This document shows positions 25,869 to 34,299 of a stretch of 64,000 nt of DNA, piece after piece. Within the stretch, counting starts at the first letter, position 1. The number at the start of each line of letters is the position of its first letter. The DNA comes from Jiangella anatolica. Lineage in GTDB: Bacteria; Actinomycetota; Actinomycetes; Jiangellales; Jiangellaceae. A model generated the notes under the pieces. The model had not been told where the DNA came from, did not search any database, and saw only the letters and a program-made list of their open reading frames with translations. Position numbers and translations under genes: made by a program. The stretch lies in assembly GCF_003236295.1 (NCBI RefSeq), contig NZ_POTW01000007.1, positions 57,192 through 121,191 of the forward strand. Direction: 5' to 3'.

Positions 25869-26924
25869 ATGTCGGCAACACGGCTCAGCATCACGGCGAG
25901 GTTCCTCGCCGTCCCAGCGGTGGCCGCACTCATCCTGGCGGGGTGCGGCGGTGACGACAGCGGCGACGCCACTGAGGCGGCGGGGGAGGACGGGACGTCC
26001 GGTAACGAGCCGGTCGAGCTCGTGTTCTCGGACAGCTACTCCCCGGAGCATGCGCACAACGCGTGCGGCGCCGACCTGATGAAGGAAGAGCTCGCGTCGA
26101 ATGACAGCGGCATCGATCTGCAGATCTTCCCCAGCAGCCAGCTGGGACCGGACGGTCCCGAACGGGTCTCCTCGGTGGCGGCAGGGGACATCGACATCGA
26201 CATCCAGGGCAGCTCGGCGATCTCGTCGCTGTACGAGCCGATCGGAGCCCTGGACGCGGCGTACGTCTTCGATGGACCGGACCACCTGTTCGAGTTCGCC
26301 GACAGCCCGGCCTTCGACGACATGGCCGCGGACATGCTCGAGAAGACCGGCATCCGGGCGCTGGGCGTCTGGTTCTTCGGCATGCGTCATTTCACTGCCA
26401 ACCAGCCGATCCGGACACCCGATGACCTGGAAGGCCTGCGGATGCGCTATCCGGACAGCCCGCAGTTCCTTCAGAACGCGGAGGCAGTCGGCGCCAACGC
26501 CACGCCGGTCGCGTTCGAGGAGGTGTACCTCGCCCTGCAGCAAGGTGTGATCGACGGTCAGGAGAACCCGATTCCGACCATCGTTGACATGAGCTTCAGC
26601 GAGGTCCAGTCGCACGTCAGCCTGTCCGGTCACCAGACGGGATTCGTGGTGGCGATCATGAGCGAAGACGCCTGGCAGTCCCTCTCGCCGGAGCAACAGG
26701 AGGCCCTCCAAGCGTCCTTCGACGCCGCCCGGGACACCACTCGGCAGTGCCTGGAGGACACCGAGCAGGAGATTCTCGACGGGTGGAACGAGACCGGCGA
26801 GGTCACCGTCGTCGACGACGTCGACCGCGAGGCGTTCAGCGCCAAGGCCGAGGCGTACTTCGCCGAGAACCTGCAAGGCGACAAGCTCGCTCTGTACCAG
26901 CAGATCCGCGAACTGGCTCAGTAG
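25869..26924 (+). CDS. TRAP transporter substrate-binding lipoprotein (DctP family), without its own membrane genes
   Basis: Predicted 351 residues. GGAGGT at 25859-25864 fixes the start. A lipoprotein signal (VAALILAGCGGDD) anchors it outside the membrane. The DctP fold is clear, with the ligand-clamping Arg in DLEGLRMRYPDSP. It is a close paralogue of the DctP at 41763; both share IFPxSQLG, GDIDIDIQG, MRHFTAN and DGQENPI. No DctQ/DctM follows, so it probably uses the DctQM pair at 39012-40858 or another in the genome. Its place between the ThDP enzyme and the SDR suggests that it captures the substrate of this operon, probably an organic acid. Confidence 0.92.
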   Translation: MSATRLSITARFLAVPAVAALILAGCGGDDSGDATEAAGEDGTSGNEPVELVFSDSYSPEHAHNACGADLMKEELASNDSGIDLQIFPSSQLGPDGPERVSSVAAGDIDIDIQGSSAISSLYEPIGALDAAYVFDGPDHLFEFADSPAFDDMAADMLEKTGIRALGVWFFGMRHFTANQPIRTPDDLEGLRMRYPDSPQFLQNAEAVGANATPVAFEEVYLALQQGVIDGQENPIPTIVDMSFSEVQSHVSLSGHQTGFVVAIMSEDAWQSLSPEQQEALQASFDAARDTTRQCLEDTEQEILDGWNETGEVTVVDDVDREAFSAKAEAYFAENLQGDKLALYQQIRELAQ

Positions 26925-26935
26925 AGAGAGGGCGG

Positions 26936-27691
26936 ATGCGCGCACTCGTCACGGGCGGCTCCGGGCACATCGGTGCGGCGATCACGGCTCGGCTGGCCGC
27001 CGGCGGCTACACGGTCGCGATCGCCGACCTCGCCGAGCCGGCGCCAGAAGTCGCCGGCCTGGCGGACCGGTACGTGGCCGCCGACGTGACGAGTGAGCAG
27101 GGGGCCCGGGAAGCGGTGCAGGTCGCCGCCGGCGCCGGCCACCTGGACGTCCTCGTCAACTGCCTGGGGGTGTCACCCAAGAAGAACGGACGGAAACGAC
27201 CGCTCGGCGAGATCGCGTTGGAGGAGTGGGAGCGGGTGTTCGCGGTGAACGTCACCGCATGCTTTCTGACGATGCGTGAGGCGATGCCGCGGCTGCGGCC
27301 GCACGCGAACGCGTCCATCGTCAACGTGGTCTCGGCGGTCGCCAAGCTCGGGGCCGCGGGGCCTGACGGGGCGACGTACGGTCCCGCCCATCCGTCGGGC
27401 GCGCACTACTGCGCGTCGAAGGCGGCGCTCGCCAACCTCACGGTGTCCGCAGCGCGCGAGCTCGCCCAGCACGGCGTCCGCTGCAACGGGGTCGCGCCCG
27501 GCTACATCGGGTCCGGCATGGGCGGCACCACCGACGCCACGGTCGAAACGCGTCTGCTCGGGCAGGTGCCGCTGAGCCGCTCCGGCACCGCCGACGAGGT
27601 CGCGGCCGTCGTGGGCTTTCTGGTCAGCCCGGACGCGTCGTATCTCACCGGCGAGATCATCGACGTCGACGGCGGTTGGGTGCCGGACTAA
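26936..27691 (+). CDS. Short-chain dehydrogenase/reductase
   Basis: Predicted 251 residues, classical SDR length. The NAD(P)-binding motif is GGSGHIG, followed by the NCLG variant of NNAG. The active site has Ser in VVSAVAKL and the YxxxK pair in HYCASKAALA. Asp in IADLAEP after the second strand suggests NAD rather than NADP. It starts 11 bp after the TRAP binding protein and ends the operon; its stop overlaps the convergent citryl-CoA lyase gene by 4 bp. It probably oxidises a ring or chain hydroxyl of the imported acid. Confidence 0.9.
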   Translation: MRALVTGGSGHIGAAITARLAAGGYTVAIADLAEPAPEVAGLADRYVAADVTSEQGAREAVQVAAGAGHLDVLVNCLGVSPKKNGRKRPLGEIALEEWERVFAVNVTACFLTMREAMPRLRPHANASIVNVVSAVAKLGAAGPDGATYGPAHPSGAHYCASKAALANLTVSAARELAQHGVRCNGVAPGYIGSGMGGTTDATVETRLLGQVPLSRSGTADEVAAVVGFLVSPDASYLTGEIIDVDGGWVPD

Positions 27692-28524
27692 GAGCCTGGC
27701 GTAGATCCGCCGTCGGGCCGATAGAGGGGCAGGATCGAGGGCGGGATCGGTCCCTTGTTCCGGCGGCCGGACTGCTGCTCTTCCCAAGCGTGTGCCAGAA
27801 TCCCGATGGCCCGGCTGAGCACGAACAAGCCGCGGGCGAGCGGGGCGGCGAACCCGAGTTCGCCATAGATGATCGCGGTCAGGCCGTCGACGTTCATCGG
27901 GACGTTCTTGCCGGCGGTGTTCGCCAGCTCAGCCTCGATGGCCAGCCCGGCTCGCAGGAACTCCCCGGACACCTCGCCCCGGTCACGCGCCTCGGCGACC
28001 AGTGTGATCAAGGGCTCCCGGCGCGGGTCGACGGGATGGAAGCGGTGTCCGAAACCGGGCAGGTACCGGGTCCGCTCCCGCCAGGCCTGGACGGTGCTGC
28101 GCGCTGCGTCGGCAGACTCCTGCCCTGTGCTCTCACGCTCGACGACCTCGGTGAGCATGAGCAGGCACTGCTCGCCGGCTCCACCGTGCACGTCTCCGAG
28201 CATGTTGATGCCGGTGGCGACAGCGCTGTTGAGCCCCACACCGCAGGTTGCGGCCATCCGCGCCGCCGCGATGGACGGCGCCTGGGGTCCGTGGTCGACC
28301 GAGGCGACCATCGCCGCCTCGAGCAGCCGCGCCTGGGCGGGTGTGGGGCGGCCCGACCGGAGCAGCAACCAGATGACTTCCGTCAGCCCGCGGTGGGCGA
28401 TGACGTCTGCGACCGGTTCCCCGCGGAACTCGAGGACCCCCGGCTCCATCCTGGTGATCGCAGTCGCCCACCACTCGGCGACTTCGGAGTCGTGATCGGC
28501 GCTGCCGCCGTCACGGCCGGTCAT
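27688..28524 (-). CDS. Citryl-CoA lyase-like protein (citrate synthase superfamily)
   Basis: Predicted 278 residues, far shorter than citrate synthase (about 430) and matching the short lyase-only members. The catalytic elements remain: His in GDVHGGAG, His in PGFGHRFHPVDPR and Asp in PMNVDGLTAII. It should cleave a tertiary 3-hydroxyacyl-CoA, citryl-CoA or a similar thioester, into acetyl-CoA and an oxo acid. The ATG overlaps the TGA of the CoA-transferase gene, so the pair is coupled: one makes the CoA ester, the other splits it. Exact substrate unknown; citramalyl-CoA-type chemistry is an alternative. Confidence 0.85.
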   Translation of the reverse strand: MTGRDGGSADHDSEVAEWWATAITRMEPGVLEFRGEPVADVIAHRGLTEVIWLLLRSGRPTPAQARLLEAAMVASVDHGPQAPSIAAARMAATCGVGLNSAVATGINMLGDVHGGAGEQCLLMLTEVVERESTGQESADAARSTVQAWRERTRYLPGFGHRFHPVDPRREPLITLVAEARDRGEVSGEFLRAGLAIEAELANTAGKNVPMNVDGLTAIIYGELGFAAPLARGLFVLSRAIGILAHAWEEQQSGRRNKGPIPPSILPLYRPDGGSTPGS

Positions 28525-29717
28525 GAGGCTGCCGCCGAATCGGCGTGGTCGGTGCGGTCACCGCCGTCTGGCAGGAGTTGCTGGTTGTGTTCCCCGAGCA
28601 ATGGAGGGGGCAGCACGGGGACGCTCGGCTGGCCGTCGACCATGGCGCCGTTGCCGACCACGCGAAGAGTGCGATGCATCCCGTCGGGCATCGGAAGCTC
28701 CGCGATGAACCCGCGATCGGCAAGTTGTTCCAGGTCGAGTGCTTGTTCCACGGTGAGGACGCGAGCGGCAGGGACGCCCGCGGACGACAGCTCCTCCTCC
28801 CACTCCAGAGCCGGCCGAGCACGCAGAGCAGCGTTGATCTCTCGGTTGAGTGCCTCACGGTTGACCTTGCGGGCCTCCCGCTCGCGGAACCGCTCGTCAT
28901 CGATGAGGTCGAGACGATCGATGATCCGGCAGAGGGTGACGAACTGCTCCTGCTTGTTGGCGGCGATGTTGAGAGGTCCGTCGGCGGCCCCGAAGGTGCC
29001 CGACGGCGCCGCCGTGGCGTTCTGATCGCCCATGGGTTCGGTCAGCAGCCCGCTGATGAGGTAGTTCGACACCGCCCACCCCATCGCGGACAGGGAGGCC
29101 TCCAGCATGGACACGTCGATGAAGCTGCCCTCACCGGTCCGCGCGCGGCCGGTGAGCGCCGCGTTGATCGCCATCGCGGCGGTCAGGCCGCCGATGGTGT
29201 CGCAGATCGGGAATCCGACGCGTAGCGGCGCCGTGTCGCGGGTCCCGGTGATGCTCATCATGCCCGACAGACCCTGGATGATCTGGTCGTACGCCGGTCG
29301 CTGACTCATCGGGCCGGTCTGCCCGAAACCAGAGATGGCGCAGTAGACCAGGCCCGGATTGATCTCCCGGAGCTCGGTCCACGAGAAGCCCAGCTTGGTG
29401 AGCACACCGGGCCGGAAGTTCTCGACGAGCACGTCCGCACCCTCCACCAACGTGGTGAAGGCGGCCCTGCCGTCGTCGCTCTTGAGGTCGACGACGACGG
29501 ACTTCTTGCCCGCGTTCTGGGCCAGGAAGGACGTCCCCAGACCGACGGCGTTCAGCTCGGCGTCCGCCCCGAGCTGGCGGGCCAGATCGCCGCTTCCTGG
29601 CGCCTCGACCTTGATCACTTCTGCGCCGAGCAGCGCGAGCTGGTAGCTGCAGTACGGTCCGGCCAGGACATTGGTCAGATCGAGGACCCGCGTCCCGGTC
29701 AATGGGCCATCTCTCAT
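28521..29717 (-). CDS. Family III CoA-transferase
   Basis: Predicted 398 residues. The start MRDGPLTGTRVLDLTN is preceded by GGAGGAG. It shows the CaiB/BaiF hallmarks (VLAGPYCSYQLALLGAEVIKVE, VVDLKSDDGR, LVENFRPGVL, AYDQIIQGLSG, ISMLEA-like VSMLEASLSAMGW), with the catalytic Asp expected in the YDQIIQG segment. It transfers CoA from a donor such as succinyl-CoA to an organic acid and would feed the coupled lyase gene downstream. It is divergent from the aldehyde dehydrogenase across a 169-bp region that holds a paired IclR-type operator. Confidence 0.92.
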   Translation of the reverse strand: MRDGPLTGTRVLDLTNVLAGPYCSYQLALLGAEVIKVEAPGSGDLARQLGADAELNAVGLGTSFLAQNAGKKSVVVDLKSDDGRAAFTTLVEGADVLVENFRPGVLTKLGFSWTELREINPGLVYCAISGFGQTGPMSQRPAYDQIIQGLSGMMSITGTRDTAPLRVGFPICDTIGGLTAAMAINAALTGRARTGEGSFIDVSMLEASLSAMGWAVSNYLISGLLTEPMGDQNATAAPSGTFGAADGPLNIAANKQEQFVTLCRIIDRLDLIDDERFREREARKVNREALNREINAALRARPALEWEEELSSAGVPAARVLTVEQALDLEQLADRGFIAELPMPDGMHRTLRVVGNGAMVDGQPSVPVLPPPLLGEHNQQLLPDGGDRTDHADSAAAS

Positions 29718-29836
29718 CGAGCAGTCTCCTCCAGCGTTGAGCGGGCTCCCGGTCGAGCCATGCCGGCCGGAGCATGCAGCGGGAGCTCCGCGACGTCCGT
29801 CCACTCCCGTGGAAGGGTGTTCTTACGCTAGCATTT

Positions 29837-29874
29837 GGTCCGTACTGCGGTCTACGCAATCCACTAGGTGGTCT
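29837..29874. promoter_or_regulatory. Paired 17-bp operator in the CoA-transferase/ALDH divergent promoter
   Basis: GGTCCGTACTGCGGTCT at 29837-29853 and AATCCACTAGGTGGTCT at 29858-29874, again starting 21 bp apart. They sit 13 bp before the ALDH ATG and 120 bp from the CoA-transferase start, so one regulator can control both directions. Confidence 0.65.
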
Positions 29875-29886
29875 GGAGATGGTGAC

Positions 29887-31377
29887 ATGCCCGGCATGAC
29901 GGCGGCAACCGGTCCATCCACGGGAGGCGGCTCGGCAGTCGTCGACGCTCGATGTCTCATCGCTGGCCAATGGCGCACGAGCACGAATCGCGCCGAACGC
30001 ATCGGCCCCCACGCTCGCCGCCTCGTCAGCGTCGCGCACGTCGCCGATTCGGCCATGGTCGACGAGGCTCTGGTCTATGCGGCGCAGGCGCGGGCCAGTG
30101 TGGAACGACTGTCTCCCGCTGCTCGCGCCGACGTGCTCGAACGAGCCGCCGACCTCGTCGATCGTCAGCGTGACGAGTTCGCTCGCCTGCTCGCGCTGGA
30201 ACTCGGCAAGCCGGTCAAGGATGGCCGCGGCGAGATGGTCCGGGTCACCGATACCTTCCGCGTCTCCGCCGCCGAAGCGCGCCGCATCGGGGGAGAGGTG
30301 CTGCCGACGGCGGGCTGGCAGCGAGGCGTGGGGACGACCGCCATGACGTACCGGGCACCGGTCGGCGTCGTGGTGGCGATCACACCGTTCAACGCTCCGG
30401 CCAACCTGCTCGCCCACAAGCTCGCGGCATCGTTCGCCGCCGGCAACACGACGATCGTGAAGCCACCGCCGCAGGCGCCGGCGGTCTCCGTCCGGCTCGT
30501 CCAGGTTCTGCTCGACGCAGGCATGCCGCCGGAGGCCGTGCAGCTCGTCCACGGCGGCGCCGAGGTGGGGAGCCGGTTGTGCGAGTCCTCTGTCGTGTCC
30601 GCCGTCAGCTTCACCGGCGGCGCCGCGACGGGTGCCGCTGTGGCCAGAGCCGCCGGGCCGAAGCGCCTCGTTCTCGAGCTCGGGGGCAATGCGGCGACCA
30701 TTGTGTGCGAAGACGCCGACATCGAGGCCGCGGCCGCCATGGCCGCCGCGACCGGCTTCAGCAACTCCGGGCAGAGTTGTATCTCGGTGCAGCGCGTCTA
30801 CGTCCACACGTCGGTCATCGACCGGTTCACCGACGCGTTGACCAGCGCGGTCCGCGGGCTCCGGGTGGGTGATCCGCTCGACGACGCGACGGATGTCGGG
30901 AGCATGGTCGACGACGAAGCCGCGTCACGCCTGGAGCGGTGGGTCAAGGAGGCCGAGGCAGGCGGGGCGACGGTGACCTGCGGCGGGACGCGTGACGGCG
31001 CCATCCTGGCGCCCACCGTCGTCTCCGAACCAGACCCGGCGTCGACCGTCGTCGTCGAGGAGGCCTTCGGAGCGGTGGTCGTCGTCCTGCGGTACGACAG
31101 CTTCGACGAGGTCGTCGAACTCTGCAATCAGAGTCGCTACGGCCTGCAGGCAGGGCTGTTCACCCAGAACATCGCGCGGGTCTTCGACGCGTGGCGCCGC
31201 CTCGAGGTCGGCGGGCTGGTCGTCAACGGGACGTCCAACTTCCGGCTCGATCACGTGCCGTTCGGCGGCGTCAAGGACTCCGGGATCGGCCGCGAGTCAC
31301 CTCGCTGGATGATCGACGACTACACGGTGACCAAGACCCTCCTCCTCCGTGGCATGTCGATCTGGGGGACGAGGTGA
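29887..31377 (+). CDS. NAD(P)-dependent aldehyde dehydrogenase
   Basis: Predicted 496 residues. The ATG at 29887 has GGAG upstream, and a much earlier in-frame start would run through the divergent gene. Cofactor-binding (ITPFNAPANLLAHK, SFTGGAATG) and catalytic residues are intact: Glu264 in LELGGNAA and Cys298 in NSGQSCISV. Sequence style is nearest to the lactaldehyde/glycolaldehyde and semialdehyde group rather than to betaine aldehyde dehydrogenase. It would oxidise an aldehyde produced by the ThDP enzyme or by the neighbouring fusion protein. The next gene, the QuiC-like fusion, starts 45 bp downstream in the same direction. Confidence 0.92.
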   Translation: MPGMTAATGPSTGGGSAVVDARCLIAGQWRTSTNRAERIGPHARRLVSVAHVADSAMVDEALVYAAQARASVERLSPAARADVLERAADLVDRQRDEFARLLALELGKPVKDGRGEMVRVTDTFRVSAAEARRIGGEVLPTAGWQRGVGTTAMTYRAPVGVVVAITPFNAPANLLAHKLAASFAAGNTTIVKPPPQAPAVSVRLVQVLLDAGMPPEAVQLVHGGAEVGSRLCESSVVSAVSFTGGAATGAAVARAAGPKRLVLELGGNAATIVCEDADIEAAAAMAAATGFSNSGQSCISVQRVYVHTSVIDRFTDALTSAVRGLRVGDPLDDATDVGSMVDDEAASRLERWVKEAEAGGATVTCGGTRDGAILAPTVVSEPDPASTVVVEEAFGAVVVVLRYDSFDEVVELCNQSRYGLQAGLFTQNIARVFDAWRRLEVGGLVVNGTSNFRLDHVPFGGVKDSGIGRESPRWMIDDYTVTKTLLLRGMSIWGTR

Positions 31378-31422
31378 CGTCGCAGTCCTGACCGTCGTCC
31401 GCGCGCGAAGAGGAGTGTGCTC

Positions 31423-34158
31423 ATGCCCCGCCTCGCCATCTCGACCGTGTGTCTGTCCGGCACCCTCGAGGACAAGCTGCGCGCCGCTGCGGCGGCCGGC
31501 TTCCACGGGGTGGAGCTGCTCGAGTACGACCTCGTCATGTCACCGTCGTCTCCCCGCCGTGTGCGCGACGAGGCCGCCGGCCTCGGCCTGTCGGTCGAGG
31601 TGTATCAGCCGTTCCACGTCGAGGCCGTCGCGCCCGATGTGTTCGAGGCCGGCCTGCGTCACGCCGAGCGGAAGTTCGACGTGCTCGAGGACCTCGGCGC
31701 GAACGTCATGGTCGTCTGCTCGTCGACCTCGCCGGCCGGGGTCGATGACGACGACCTCGCCGCGGAGCAACTGCACGCGCTGGCGGGCCGCGCCGAACGG
31801 CGTGGCCTGCGGCTCGCGTACGAAGCCGTCCCGTGGGGACGCGTACGCACGCACGATCACGCGTGGCGCATCGTCCAGCGAGCCGACCACCCCGCGCTCG
31901 GGCTGTGCCTCGACAGTTTCCACGTGCTGTCCGCGGGCATCGACGTCGCCCAACTCGACCAACTGGCCGGCTCCAAGCTGTTCCACGTCCAACTCGCCGA
32001 TGCGCCGCGACCGAACATGGACATCCGCGAGTGGAGCCTGCATTACCGGATGTTCCCGGGCCAAGGGTCGCTCGATCTCGAAGGCTTCGTCAGCCAGATC
32101 CTGGCCACCGGCTATGCGGGTCCGATGGCGCTGGAGGTGTTCAACGACGTCTACCAGCAGGAAGATCCCAGGCACGCGGCGACCGATGCGATGCGCTCGA
32201 TGCTCGCGCTGACGGAGGCTGTGGGCACCCCCGGCGGGGCCGCGACCCCCGGATACCTCACCGCTGCAGGTCTGCCGCCGGCGCCGCCTCTCGGCGGGTT
32301 CGCGTTCGCCGAGTTCGCCGTCGACGACGTCTCCGCGCCGCTGGTGGCGCGCACGCTCACCGCGCTCGGATTCACCCACACCGGGCAGCATCGCTCCAAG
32401 CCGGTCCAGCTGTGGCAGCAGGGCCGCGCGCGGATCCTGCTGAACCTCGCACCACAACGGTCGATCGCTCCCACGACCGCTTCGATCTGTGCTCTGGCTG
32501 TCGAGAGCTCTGATGCCATGGGGTCAGGCCGGCGAGCGGAACGGCTGCTGGCGCCGAAGCTGCCCCGGGCTCGCCGGCCGGACGAGACCGATCTGCCCTG
32601 CGTGGCCGCCCCTGACGGTACCGCGTTGTTCTTCTGCGAGACCGGGGAGGAGGGCGGTTGGCTCGACGACTTCGCTCCGACCGGGACGTCGCCGCGCACG
32701 CCCGAGCTACTGACCGACATCGACCACGTGTCCCTCACCGCGTCGATCGACGACTTCGACCAGGCCGCGCTCTTCTACCGTTCCGTGCTGGGGCTGCTGC
32801 CGGGAGAAGCTGCCGAGATCACGGCTCCGTTCGGGTTGATCCGGAGTTGGTCGGGCGCGGATCCTGGCGACCGCGTACGGATCACCTTCAGCACGGCCCC
32901 GCTGCGCCGCGGTGACTGGGCGCCCGCGGTGCCGAGCCCTCAGCACGTCGCCTTCGCCACCGACGATGTGATCGCGTGCGCGAGGTTCATGCACGAGCTC
33001 GACGCGCCGGTATTGGAGATCCCCAGCAACTACTACGACGATCTCGACGCACGCGTGGCGTTGCCGGCCGACCTGCTGGCCACGATGCGCGAGCACTCGA
33101 TCCTGTACGACCGCGACGGGCGTGGCGAGTATCTTCACTTCTTCACCGAGATGCTGGGCTCGCGCGTGTTCTTCGAGGTCGTGCAGCGCATCGACGGATA
33201 CTCGGCGTACGGTGCCACGAACAGCGTTCCGCTGCGCATGGCCGCGCACCGACGCCAGCGGCTGCGGATGCTGGCCAGCGCACCGGCCGACTCCCGAACC
33301 GACCATCGCCATGACTACTCGCTCGCGCACCTGACCGCGCTGAGCTTGTCGCCGCCGGAGCTGGTGGATGCTGCCGCGGCGGCCGGCTACCGGTACGTGG
33401 GTCTGCGGATGACGAAGGTCACCATGGAGGAACCGCACTACCCCCTGACGTACGACCCCGCGCTCATGCGGGCCACCAAGACCCACCTCGCAGCCACCGG
33501 GGTCGAGGTCCTGGACGTCGAGCTCGCGCGGATCACGTCCGGCGACAACCCGCGCGACTACCTGCGCTTCCTGGAAGCCGGCGCCGAGCTCGGAGCCCGT
33601 CACGTCATCACGCAGCTGCCGGACGCGGACTTCTCGCGCAAGACCGATCGATTCGCCGAGCTGTGCCAGCTGGCGCGGCCACTCGGCCTGACCATAGATC
33701 TCGAGTTCCCGTCCTGGACCGAGACACCCGACCTCGGCGAAGCCACGCGCGTCCTGCGAGCGGCCGGCCAGCCCAATGCGGGGATGCTCATCGACCTGCT
33801 GCACTTCGCCCGCTCCGACTCCGACGTCACCGAGCTGCGACAGCTGCCACCGGAGTGGTTCCACTTCGCCCACGTGTGCGACGCGCCGGCCGAGGTGCCG
33901 CCCACGACCGAGGGACTCATTCACACCGCGCGCTTCGAGCGACTGTTTCCGGGGGAGGGCGGCATCGACACCCGGGGGATCCTCTCGGCCCTGCCGAGCG
34001 GGATCCCCTACGCCCTGGAGATCCCGCGGGCCACTCTCGTCGCCCAGGTGGGCGCGAAAGAGCACGCCCGGCTCGCGATCACTGCCGCCCGCCGTCACCT
34101 CGACTCGGTTCATCCGCCGAGCCGCCGAGCCCCCGGCGACCAGGCCCGGACTGCGTGA
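31423..34158 (+). CDS. Three-domain fusion: 3-dehydroshikimate-dehydratase-like, HPPD-like and a second sugar-isomerase-like TIM barrel
   Basis: Predicted 911 residues; AGGAG at 31411-31415 sets the ATG at 31423. Residues 1-270 form a QuiC1-type dehydratase barrel whose four metal ligands appear intact (Glu in AYEAVPWG, Asp in CLDSFH, Gln in HVQLADAP, Glu in LEVFND). Residues about 285-600 are the HPPD-like vicinal-oxygen-chelate part with His in IDHVSL, His in QHVAF and Glu in FFEVVQR, as in Pseudomonas QuiC1. Residues about 630-900 add a further xylose-isomerase-like barrel with its own likely metal set (Glu in DLEFPSW, Asp in LIDLLHF, His in HFAHVCD, Glu in ALEIPR). The extra barrel is absent from the paralogue at 43777. 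It probably dehydrates a dehydroshikimate-like acid and acts on a second cyclic or open-chain intermediate. Confidence 0.85.
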   Translation: MPRLAISTVCLSGTLEDKLRAAAAAGFHGVELLEYDLVMSPSSPRRVRDEAAGLGLSVEVYQPFHVEAVAPDVFEAGLRHAERKFDVLEDLGANVMVVCSSTSPAGVDDDDLAAEQLHALAGRAERRGLRLAYEAVPWGRVRTHDHAWRIVQRADHPALGLCLDSFHVLSAGIDVAQLDQLAGSKLFHVQLADAPRPNMDIREWSLHYRMFPGQGSLDLEGFVSQILATGYAGPMALEVFNDVYQQEDPRHAATDAMRSMLALTEAVGTPGGAATPGYLTAAGLPPAPPLGGFAFAEFAVDDVSAPLVARTLTALGFTHTGQHRSKPVQLWQQGRARILLNLAPQRSIAPTTASICALAVESSDAMGSGRRAERLLAPKLPRARRPDETDLPCVAAPDGTALFFCETGEEGGWLDDFAPTGTSPRTPELLTDIDHVSLTASIDDFDQAALFYRSVLGLLPGEAAEITAPFGLIRSWSGADPGDRVRITFSTAPLRRGDWAPAVPSPQHVAFATDDVIACARFMHELDAPVLEIPSNYYDDLDARVALPADLLATMREHSILYDRDGRGEYLHFFTEMLGSRVFFEVVQRIDGYSAYGATNSVPLRMAAHRRQRLRMLASAPADSRTDHRHDYSLAHLTALSLSPPELVDAAAAAGYRYVGLRMTKVTMEEPHYPLTYDPALMRATKTHLAATGVEVLDVELARITSGDNPRDYLRFLEAGAELGARHVITQLPDADFSRKTDRFAELCQLARPLGLTIDLEFPSWTETPDLGEATRVLRAAGQPNAGMLIDLLHFARSDSDVTELRQLPPEWFHFAHVCDAPAEVPPTTEGLIHTARFERLFPGEGGIDTRGILSALPSGIPYALEIPRATLVAQVGAKEHARLAITAARRHLDSVHPPSRRAPGDQARTA

Positions 34159-34181
34159 CCGCGTCCGAGCCGAAATGGTTT

Positions 34182-34231
34182 GGCAACATGCTGGCAACCC
34201 GTTGTCTGCTGCCTGTCGACGCTCTTACGGT
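34182..34231 (+). promoter_or_regulatory. Esterase promoter with GGCAAC direct repeats (site B)
   Basis: GGCAAC (34182-34187), 5 bases, GGCAAC (34193-34198), 3 bases, -35 TTGTCT (34202-34207), 18 bases, -10 TACGGT (34226-34231). Layout identical to sites A and C. The GTG start is at 34300, leaving a leader of about 60 bases. Confidence 0.7.
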
Positions 34232-34299
34232 CAGGAACACATCACCGGCGGAATCGCCGCAGTGGATTCCCCGCAAGATCGAGTGCTGGGAGGCGCTCT

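Noticed and set aside
27688..28524. Citrate synthase
   Set aside because: About 150 residues too short and coupled to a CoA-transferase, which fits a lyase.
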